DNA of 5,741 nt from positions 1 to 5,741 of the forward strand of contig JAFROA010000199.1 in the NCBI GenBank assembly GCA_017429885.1. The letters are read 5' to 3'. This document shows positions 1-5,338 of this stretch, in pieces; position 1 is the stretch's first letter; every line of letters begins with the position of its first letter. Made by a program: the position numbers and the translations under genes. The notes under the pieces are model-generated. The model was not told where the DNA came from and searched no databases. It saw only the letters and a list, made by a program, of their open reading frames with translations. This stretch comes from Bacteroidales bacterium (GTDB taxonomy: Bacteria; Bacteroidota; Bacteroidia; Bacteroidales; UBA932).

Positions 1-350
1 GCCTCTGTAACGACTTCCTCATTGCCGTACTCCTCGGCTATTTTGGCGGCGGCGTCCAGTTGTCCGGCAGCCTCATCGTATTTGGCGTCCCTGATGAGAT
101 CCTTGGCGATAGCCAGGGTCACGCCCGGGATAGCGGTCTTGCAATTCGCCACGAGCTCGTCAGCTTCCTCACCGATTTCTGTTCCCATGGCAAGGGCTTT
201 CTGGAAATAATCCAAAGCCTCTGTCCAGTTCTTCATAGTGATAGCTGTGGCTCCATTGTTGTAGAGTTCAGTAGCCTGAGCCATGTCCTGGGCGGAAGCT
301 ATTCCGGCGGCCATGACCAATGAGGCGATAGCTAGAATGATTTTTTTCAT
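1..350 (-). CDS. Exported TPR protein, N-terminal part (3' end outside window)
   Basis: The reverse strand reads from ATG at 350-348 to the left edge without a stop, giving 116 codons. It begins MKKIILAIASLVMAAGIASA followed by QD, a classic Sec signal peptide: basic start, hydrophobic core, and an A-S-A cleavage site near residue 20. The mature part is helical. At about residues 24-58 it has a TPR-like repeat (ELYNNGATAI, then NWTEALDYFQKALAMG), and at about 79-112 a second (AKDLIRDAKYDEAAGQLDAA). TPR proteins are protein-interaction scaffolds, so this one probably acts in the periplasm or at the envelope. Bacteroidales genomes carry many short secreted TPR proteins of this type, usually of unknown role. 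The gene is divergent from the M16-like gene and has its own -7 promoter element. Family assignment is from repeat pattern only; the C-terminus and any further domain are not visible. Confidence 0.85.
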   Translation of the reverse strand, partial: MKKIILAIASLVMAAGIASAQDMAQATELYNNGATAITMKNWTEALDYFQKALAMGTEIGEEADELVANCKTAIPGVTLAIAKDLIRDAKYDEAAGQLDAAAKIAEEYGNEEVVTE

Positions 351-397
351 CTTCTTCAATGTATTTAAGTTCAACTTTTATACACGGCGAACGAAGA

Positions 398-405
398 CAA
401 ATGTA
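398..405 (-). promoter_or_regulatory. Bacteroidota -7 promoter element for the TPR gene
   Basis: The minus strand reads TACATTTG, a perfect match to the sigma-ABfr -7 consensus TANNTTTG. It lies 47 nt upstream of the TPR start codon and implies a leader of about 40 nt. I see no convincing TTTG -33 element at the usual 19-21 nt spacing, so the call rests on the -7 octamer and its position. Confidence 0.55.
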
Positions 406-412
406 ATAAAAT

Positions 413-445
413 TTTGTGTCAATCGCACATTATTGATTAATTTTG
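413..445 (+). promoter_or_regulatory. Bacteroidota -33/-7 promoter for the M16-like gene
   Basis: TTTG at 413-416 is followed by a 21-nt spacer and TAATTTTG at 438-445, which fits the Bacteroidota promoter consensus TTTG-N(19-21)-TANNTTTG. Transcription should start a few bases after 445, giving a leader of only about 12-15 nt before the ATG at 464. The element is back-to-back with the minus-strand -7 box at 398-405, so the two genes share a compact divergent control region. Confidence 0.65.
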
Positions 446-447
446 CG

Positions 448-455
448 AAAGGAGG
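448..455 (+). promoter_or_regulatory. Shine-Dalgarno sequence deciding the M16-like start
   Basis: AAAGGAGG is a full-length anti-SD complement placed 8 nt before ATG 464. It supports that ATG over the in-frame TTG at 443, which lies inside the -7 box and would precede the transcript. A strong SD is unusual in Bacteroidota, where initiation generally relies on A-rich unstructured leaders. If the promoter call is right, the SD sits at the very 5' end of the mRNA. Confidence 0.55.
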
Positions 456-463
456 CACTCATA

Positions 464-2995
464 ATGCGACGTTTTCTCACATATGTCCTTTGTTCTGTGC
501 TGGTTGGTTTTTCAATAAACATGCCAGCCCAAAAATTGCCCGCTTTGCAGAAGGATGCCTCCATCACCAAAGGCGAGCTCTCAAACGGCATCTCATACTA
601 TCTCGTGACCAATTCCACGATGAAAGGGGTGGCGGATTTCGCCTTGGTCCGCAAGGGAATGACAGACACCCTCGCCGCGCGAGCGGAACTCGCGTCATTA
701 CCTCATTTCAATAAGACAATCCCATACAAGTTCTTGTCACGCAAGGGTATAGGCTGCCGTCCGGAAGGTTTCATATCGTTCAGGGATGACGCCACTCTTT
801 TCCGTTTCGACAATGTGCCGATGTTCGATGTCGCCGCGGCGGACACTACCCTTCTCATGTTGTTTGACATCATAGCCACCCAGCCTCGTCCGCATGCGGT
901 TATTGTCTCCGGGGACATCAAACCAGCTGAGATAATCGAGAAGATGAAAGTCTTTTCCCTGATGGTTCCATCAAGGGTAACTTCTTATGAGAACAAGGCC
1001 TATTCATGGACGCCGACAACAGAGACCCGATGGTCGTTCACGCCTTCCGAGGTTTCTTCTATTGAGGTGGCTTTCAGATCTCCAAGGACTCCCGCGAACC
1101 AAATGAACACTATCCAGCCCTTTGTCTCCAAACTATTCTCCATGGAGCTCGCTGATGTGCTCAGGAATCGCCTATCGGAGTCCCTTTTCTCAAGGGGGAT
1201 TCCAATCTCAGGGATGTCGTTGGATTATTCCGGCAGCGCTGACTCTTCAGGAGATGAGCGTTTCATTGTTAAGTTGGAAATGCCTGAGGAACAACTTATT
1301 CCGGCCACAATGGCCCTTTCTTCCACCTTGGCCGAAATAGGATCAAAAGGCATCGGGGAGGATGAGTACAAGACGGTTCGCGAGGATGCTCTCAGGATTC
1401 TCTCGGGGGCCGGGTCCAATGATGACATGGTGCGTCAATGCATCTCCAATTATCTCTTCGGGTCAGATCTGTCGCTCTCAGCCACTAAGGCAAAGTATTT
1501 CTCTTCCAGGAATATGACGATAGCGGCCGAGTTGGGGCTTTTCAATAATTATATATCAGCTCTTTTAGGGGACACTGATAACGCTGAGGTAAGCTGGACC
1601 GGAAGTCCGGAGGAGTATGATGAGTGGGTGTATCAAATGATGTTCAAGGCCACCTGGAATGGAGTTGCCATGCTGGACAAGCCCACTTATAAATGGAAAG
1701 TGGCCGCCAAGGACACCACCGCTTTCGCTTCTGATAGAAGCAAGACCAAGCTGAAGTCAGTCTCTACCGAGCCGGTCTCAGGAGGGGAGATGTGGACCTT
1801 CGCCAATGGACTGAGGGTAATATATAAGAAGATGGCCACCGGAGGAAGGTTCTCCTACTCGATGATGATTAAAGGCGGTTTTTCCACTGTCAAGAATCTT
1901 CCGAGAGGAGAAGGAGCGTTCTTCTCTGACATGATGAGTCGTCATAAGATAGCGGGATTCCATGGAGGAGACTTTGAGAAGGTGTTGAAAGCCAATGGAG
2001 TGGACATTGAGACTAAGGTCTCGGTTTCTGATCTGAGGATATGCGGCTCAGCGCCGTCCAGACATTATGCCCTTGTGATGAAGGCATTGCTCTCTGTGGC
2101 AAATGAAAGGAAAGCCGATTTTTCCGATTTTGAGAAATACAGGATGCTTGAGAGTGCCCGTCTCAGACCTGCGACATTGGACAGCCTGATGTATCCCGAT
2201 AACAATTACACGGAGATAAAGACTCCTTCTGGACTGACATCGACCACCCTCTCGGATGCTGAGGCTTTCTTTTCCAGGGAGTTCCTTCGCTGCGGCGATG
2301 GAGTTATCGTGATAGTCGGGGATCTTTCCTCTGAAGTGTTGCAGAAGTATCTGGTGAAGTCTATCGGTGGATTCCGGGTGAGCAAGTCAGTCGCTCCACG
2401 GGCGACCTCCACACTCACTTTACGATCCGGAACCACAACATACAACCACGATGGGAATCCTGCGGGTTTCAGCATAGGGATGGCAGCGTCATATCCCTTC
2501 TCCACAGAGAGTTACATGGCATTTAAAATCGCCGGACTCTCACTCTACAGAAGGCTGTCCGGTGTGATGGCGGAGTTGGGTTTCCATGTGGATTTGGAAG
2601 ACCGGTTCCATACATTTCCTCGCGAGGTGGCTGATTTAAGGTTCACTTTCACTCCGGTTCCGTCTCACGGGTTGCCGGAAGGTGTCGAAAATGGTGAGGC
2701 CAATATTGAGTCAGCGGTCGAGATGGCTGGTAAAACCATAGAGGCTGTGTTCTCCAATCCCGTTTCAGCGGCTGAGCTCGCATCTTGCAAGTCCCTTCTT
2801 TCTAATGAGTATTCAATGTCTTTGTCTGATCCTTCCAAGTATGCCGACGCGATCTTGATGAGATACTCTTCCGGGAAAGATGTGCTGACGAATTACGCTG
2901 AGAAGATAAAGGGAGTTTCAGCCGACAAAGTTAAAGAGATCTTCGGAGTCTTATCCGAGGGAATGAGGATTGAGTATGTCGTCAAGCCGGAATGA
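464..2995 (+). CDS. Secreted M16-family (insulinase-like) protein lacking the HxxEH site
   Basis: The protein is 843 residues with a signal peptide at about 1-23 (MRRFLTYVLCSVLVGFSINM, then PAQ). It has the tandem architecture of M16 peptidases. The first half opens with LSNGISYYLV (39-48) and LVRKG (61-65) and has an M16_C-like start, VIVSGDIKP, near 146. A linker follows, then a second half starting FANGLRVIYKK (446-456) with its own M16_C start, VIVGDLSS, near 616. Active M16 enzymes carry HxxEH just after the first hydrophobic strand. Here that stretch is ELASLPHFNKT in half one and AFFSDMM (485-491) in half two, so neither has the zinc ligands. It is therefore probably a non-catalytic chamber or partner subunit in the periplasm. 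This is inference; similar degenerate M16 proteins occur as partners of active ones. No active partner is present in the window. The ATG at 464 is chosen for the SD and signal peptide. The gene overlaps the DUF3109 gene by 20 nt. Confidence 0.85.
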   Translation: MRRFLTYVLCSVLVGFSINMPAQKLPALQKDASITKGELSNGISYYLVTNSTMKGVADFALVRKGMTDTLAARAELASLPHFNKTIPYKFLSRKGIGCRPEGFISFRDDATLFRFDNVPMFDVAAADTTLLMLFDIIATQPRPHAVIVSGDIKPAEIIEKMKVFSLMVPSRVTSYENKAYSWTPTTETRWSFTPSEVSSIEVAFRSPRTPANQMNTIQPFVSKLFSMELADVLRNRLSESLFSRGIPISGMSLDYSGSADSSGDERFIVKLEMPEEQLIPATMALSSTLAEIGSKGIGEDEYKTVREDALRILSGAGSNDDMVRQCISNYLFGSDLSLSATKAKYFSSRNMTIAAELGLFNNYISALLGDTDNAEVSWTGSPEEYDEWVYQMMFKATWNGVAMLDKPTYKWKVAAKDTTAFASDRSKTKLKSVSTEPVSGGEMWTFANGLRVIYKKMATGGRFSYSMMIKGGFSTVKNLPRGEGAFFSDMMSRHKIAGFHGGDFEKVLKANGVDIETKVSVSDLRICGSAPSRHYALVMKALLSVANERKADFSDFEKYRMLESARLRPATLDSLMYPDNNYTEIKTPSGLTSTTLSDAEAFFSREFLRCGDGVIVIVGDLSSEVLQKYLVKSIGGFRVSKSVAPRATSTLTLRSGTTTYNHDGNPAGFSIGMAASYPFSTESYMAFKIAGLSLYRRLSGVMAELGFHVDLEDRFHTFPREVADLRFTFTPVPSHGLPEGVENGEANIESAVEMAGKTIEAVFSNPVSAAELASCKSLLSNEYSMSLSDPSKYADAILMRYSSGKDVLTNYAEKIKGVSADKVKEIFGVLSEGMRIEYVVKPE

Positions 2996-3581
2996 TCACG
3001 GGACAATAATCCAGATTGGGGATATCCTTGTCTCTGAGGAGGTGGTGACAGAGTTTTTCGCATGTGACTACCCCCTTTGTAAGGGAATATGTTGTGTCAT
3101 AGGCGATAGTGGGGCGCCTCTTGAGGAGGAAGAATTGGACGATCTTGAGAGGGAATATCCTGTGTATTCGGAACTTATGCGGCCTCAAGGACGTTCGCAA
3201 GTGGACAAGGACGGTTTTTTTATCATAGATCGGGACGGGGATATCGTCACCCCCGTGGTGGAGGGCACAGGGGAATGTGCCTTCACGACTTTCCTTGAGG
3301 ATGGAAGTTGCCTTTGTTCGATTGAGAGATGCTTTTTCGCCGGAACCTGCTCTTTCCGTAAGCCCAAATCCTGTTGGCTGTATCCGATCCGTGTCACCAA
3401 GTTGAGTAATGGAGGACAGGCTCTCAATCTCCATCGCTGGCATCTTTGCAAGGATGCCTACGCCAAAGGAAAACGCGAAGGCACCCGTGTGTACGAGTTC
3501 CTCTGCGAGCCATTGATAAATGTCTACGGGAAAGATTTTTACGAGGCTTTGGAAGCCGCCGCCAAGATCATCCTCGGTTAG
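2976..3581 (+). CDS. DUF3109 family cysteine-rich protein
   Basis: The protein is 201 residues, about the usual length for the family. Recognisable DUF3109 landmarks are IQIGDILVS (12-20), CDYPLCKGICC (30-40), GDSGAPLEEEE (43-53), FFIIDRDGDIVTP (81-93), KPKSCWLYPIRVTK (129-142), HRWHLCK (153-159) and a C-terminal EPLINVYGKDFYEALE stretch. Cysteines 30, 35, 39 and 40 form a CX4CX3CC cluster. Further cysteines at 101, 112, 114, 119, 125, 133 and 158, plus His153 and His156, could complete metal or Fe-S sites. The first cluster resembles the YkgJ-type zinc/iron-binding cysteine motif. The biochemical role is unknown; the protein has no signal peptide and is presumably cytoplasmic. ATG 2976 is preferred over TTG 2970. 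Either start lies inside the M16-like gene, so translational coupling is likely. Family homologues usually begin close to the IQIGD motif, so the first 10 residues are a little extra. Confidence 0.88.
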   Translation: MSSSRNDHGTIIQIGDILVSEEVVTEFFACDYPLCKGICCVIGDSGAPLEEEELDDLEREYPVYSELMRPQGRSQVDKDGFFIIDRDGDIVTPVVEGTGECAFTTFLEDGSCLCSIERCFFAGTCSFRKPKSCWLYPIRVTKLSNGGQALNLHRWHLCKDAYAKGKREGTRVYEFLCEPLINVYGKDFYEALEAAAKIILG

Positions 3582-3835
3582 GCCTCTTCCTCTCCTTCCT
3601 CAAGACCTTCTTCTTCAATATCTTCCGCCGGAGTGTTGATAAGCTCAATTGCGGCGTCGTAGTCAGCGGCGTTGACCTTGACATCGATGTTTCCGACTCC
3701 GTTGAGCATGGCTGTGGAGTCAGATCCGAACACTGCCGCCGGGATACCATTCTCATTAAGCATCCCCGCTACCATCTGCGCGCTGATGGCGTCGTTAACA
3801 GTGATGACAGTCTTGAAATCTTCTTCTCTTTTCAT
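3578..3835 (-). CDS. Small DUF2007-like putative signal-transducing protein
   Basis: The protein is 85 residues, beginning MKREEDFKTVITVNDAISAQ. Its body has the beta-alpha-beta pattern of DUF2007 (PF09413, named putative prokaryotic signal transducing protein): a first strand KTVITV, a helix AQMVAGMLNENGIPAAVFG, and a final strand VDVKV-like segment (NIDVKVNAADYDAAIELI) in which a residue pair precedes a last helix. A strongly acidic tail (EDIEEEGLEEGEEEA, about residues 71-85) follows the domain and is probably disordered. The molecular function of the family is not established. The gene lies 12 nt downstream of the two-TM protein gene on the same strand, so the two are probably cotranscribed. 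Its TAA stop overlaps the TAG stop of the convergent DUF3109 gene. Assignment is by pattern recognition rather than an alignment. Confidence 0.78.
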   Translation of the reverse strand: MKREEDFKTVITVNDAISAQMVAGMLNENGIPAAVFGSDSTAMLNGVGNIDVKVNAADYDAAIELINTPAEDIEEEGLEEGEEEA

Positions 3836-3847
3836 GATAATAAGATG

Positions 3848-4333
3848 TTAAGATTTGGAATAGTTGTCCTCAGTCTCGTTCCTGAATATATATTCCAGGC
3901 CACTGATGAGCCTGACTATCTCTTTTCTTAGCCCTTCAAGCCTGAAACCTTGGGCTGACCTTGTGAACGTCACTCGGTCTTCGAACATTTTCATTGCCCG
4001 GCCAATCTTTGAATTCAGTCTGAATGTCATGTCCTCACCCTCTTCGGTCTCCAGCCCATAGCCTCTGGACTCCATGAAATTCACTACCTTATCCCTTATC
4101 TGAGAATAATCACCAGGGATGATCGCATCCTGCTTCCTGAATCCTGTCATCGGGTAAACGAAGGCAAGCACGGCGAAAAGTATCGCGATTTGCCATACGG
4201 ATTTCATCCCTTCCCTGAACATGAGTTCCGGTTTAGGGTCAACCAAACCTAATGCGGCCATAATGACCATCGTCAAGGTTAAAATGAGAGCGAACCAGAT
4301 GAAGTATTTTATGGCTCTTACAACGTATTTCAT
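3848..4333 (-). CDS. Two-TM membrane protein with cytoplasmic C-terminal domain, unknown function
   Basis: The protein is 161 residues, beginning MKYVVRAIKYFIWFALILTL. Two hydrophobic segments are clear, about 10-31 and 46-65, joined by a short loop (DPKPELMFREGMKS). The basic N-terminus and positive charges after TM2 suggest both ends lie in the cytoplasm. The remaining ~95 residues are soluble and charged, with alternating strands and helices (YSQIRDKVVNFMESRGYGLE, then DMTFRLNSKIGRAMKMFEDRV), ending in a helix with GLEYIFRNETEDNYSKS. I do not recognise a named family; it looks like a conserved hypothetical protein of Bacteroidales. I start it at ATG 4333-4331, just after a -7 promoter element. 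The same reading frame stays open much further upstream, but that extension is antisense to the coiled-coil gene. It is probably first in a two-gene operon with the DUF2007-like gene. Confidence 0.82.
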   Translation of the reverse strand: MKYVVRAIKYFIWFALILTLTMVIMAALGLVDPKPELMFREGMKSVWQIAILFAVLAFVYPMTGFRKQDAIIPGDYSQIRDKVVNFMESRGYGLETEEGEDMTFRLNSKIGRAMKMFEDRVTFTRSAQGFRLEGLRKEIVRLISGLEYIFRNETEDNYSKS

Positions 4334-4359
4334 ACTTTGCCCGTTTTTTGCTGTAGTCA

Positions 4360-4367
4360 CAAATATA
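4360..4367 (-). promoter_or_regulatory. Bacteroidota -7 promoter element for the two-TM gene
   Basis: The minus strand reads TATATTTG, a perfect TANNTTTG, 26 nt upstream of the start codon at 4333. The implied leader is about 20 nt and includes an A-rich run (CAAAAAA), typical of Bacteroidota leaders that lack a Shine-Dalgarno. No clear -33 TTTG is seen at the expected distance. The position between gene starts, together with the correct start it implies, supports the call. Confidence 0.55.
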
Positions 4368-4387
4368 AGAAAAAGAAATAGTTTTCG

Positions 4388-4395
4388 TAATTTTG
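4388..4395 (+). promoter_or_regulatory. Bacteroidota -7 promoter element for the coiled-coil/hemW pair
   Basis: TAATTTTG is the same octamer found before the M16-like gene and matches TANNTTTG. It ends 25 nt before ATG 4421, implying a leader of about 20 nt, and it favours that ATG over the in-frame TTG at 4400. No good -33 TTTG occurs 19-21 nt upstream. It lies 20 nt from the divergent minus-strand -7 box, so the two promoters overlap. Confidence 0.55.
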
Positions 4396-4420
4396 CAAGT
4401 TGAACCAAGAATTCGATATT

Positions 4421-5335
4421 ATGGCAGAAATTGACCCTATCATGGAGCGCCGCCAGCGCGAGGAACAGGAACAGAAAAACAAGAGTCTCAAGAACATAAT
4501 GTGGGCGCTTGTCGCCGTGGCCGCTTTGATGGCCGCGGGTCTCGCTTACATTTGGACCACCAAGTCTTCTCTCGTCAGGGATCTTAACGCTGAGAAGGAA
4601 GACCTCACCCAACAGATGATTGCCTTGAAAGGAGATTACGACAGCCTTTCTTCTGAATATGAATCTGTCAATAGCCAGCTTGATTCTTCCCGCGAGGAGG
4701 TCAACCAGCTGATTGAGAGGATCAAGAAGACCGAGGCTACGAATCGAGCCAAGATGCGCCAGTACGAGAAAGAGTTGGGCACCCTCAGGAGCATAATGAG
4801 GAACTACATTGTTCAGATCGACTCCCTCAACACTTTGAACCATAAGCTGACTGCCGACGCCGCAGCGGCGCGCAAGGAGGCCGCTTCCAGCAGGGCCGAG
4901 AACGCTGAGCTCAAAGGCCAGGTGGAGAGTCTTTCCGGCCAGGTTGCCGCCGGTTCGGTCATCAAGTCCAGGGGCTTGAGCGTGGCCGCTTACAACAGCT
5001 CTGACAAGGTCACGGACCGCAGCAGCAGGGTTGTCAGGTTGCTCGCTTCCTTGAGTCTGGTTGAGAATGATTTGGCTCCTAAGGGACCGGTGAGGGTTTA
5101 TCTCCGTGTCAAGGATCCTGAGGGCATTCTTCTCACCAACAGTGTACAGACCTCTTTCAACTATAATGGCCAGACCATGGTAGCCTCGGCTTCCCGCGAG
5201 GTTGATTATCAGGGCAAGGAGGTTGATCTGAGCATCTATCTTAACGACATCCCGACCTACCAGCCTGGCATCTACACGATTGAGGCTTACACGTCGCAGG
5301 CTTTCCTCGGCAAGACCGAGCTCCTGCTCCGTTAG
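4421..5335 (+). CDS. Membrane-anchored coiled-coil protein with C-terminal beta domain, unknown function
   Basis: The protein is 304 residues. A charged cytoplasmic N-terminus (MAEIDPIMERRQREEQEQK) precedes one transmembrane helix at about 26-45 (IMWALVAVAALMAAGLAYIW). Next comes a long heptad-rich coiled coil at about 50-178 (for example LNAEKEDLTQQM, SREEVNQLIERIKKTEATN, AENAELKGQVESLSGQV). The last ~100 residues are beta-rich (VRVYLRVKDPEGILL, TSFNYNGQTM, EVDLSIYLNDIP, GIYTIEAYTSQAFLGKTELL), resembling an immunoglobulin-like or extracellular adhesion-type fold. The predicted topology is N-in with coil and C-domain in the periplasm. I do not recognise a named family. The coil gives only generic similarity to SMC or ATPase coils and should not be read as that function. 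hemW starts 3 nt after its stop, so the two genes are almost certainly cotranscribed. A structural or spacer role in the envelope is a guess. Confidence 0.85.
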   Translation: MAEIDPIMERRQREEQEQKNKSLKNIMWALVAVAALMAAGLAYIWTTKSSLVRDLNAEKEDLTQQMIALKGDYDSLSSEYESVNSQLDSSREEVNQLIERIKKTEATNRAKMRQYEKELGTLRSIMRNYIVQIDSLNTLNHKLTADAAAARKEAASSRAENAELKGQVESLSGQVAAGSVIKSRGLSVAAYNSSDKVTDRSSRVVRLLASLSLVENDLAPKGPVRVYLRVKDPEGILLTNSVQTSFNYNGQTMVASASREVDYQGKEVDLSIYLNDIPTYQPGIYTIEAYTSQAFLGKTELLLR

Positions 5336-5338
5336 GCG

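Noticed and set aside
341..347. Run of seven A on the TPR coding strand as a phase-variation tract
   Set aside because: It encodes the ordinary Lys-Lys start of a signal peptide and is too short to suggest programmed slippage.
443..463. TTG start for the M16-like gene, adding 7 residues
   Set aside because: The TTG lies within the -7 promoter box; ATG 464 has a well-spaced SD and begins a proper signal peptide.
283..714. 143-codon plus-strand open frame across the first divergent region
   Set aside because: It crosses two divergent promoters and runs out of frame into the M16-like gene; its translation is low-complexity and unlike any protein.
2982..3443. 153-codon open frame on the minus strand
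   Set aside because: It is antisense to the DUF3109 gene, has no family features and no promoter; it is a codon-usage shadow.
4400..4420. TTG start for the coiled-coil protein, adding 7 residues
   Set aside because: It falls at the predicted transcription start; ATG 4421 is the natural start with a leader of about 20 nt.
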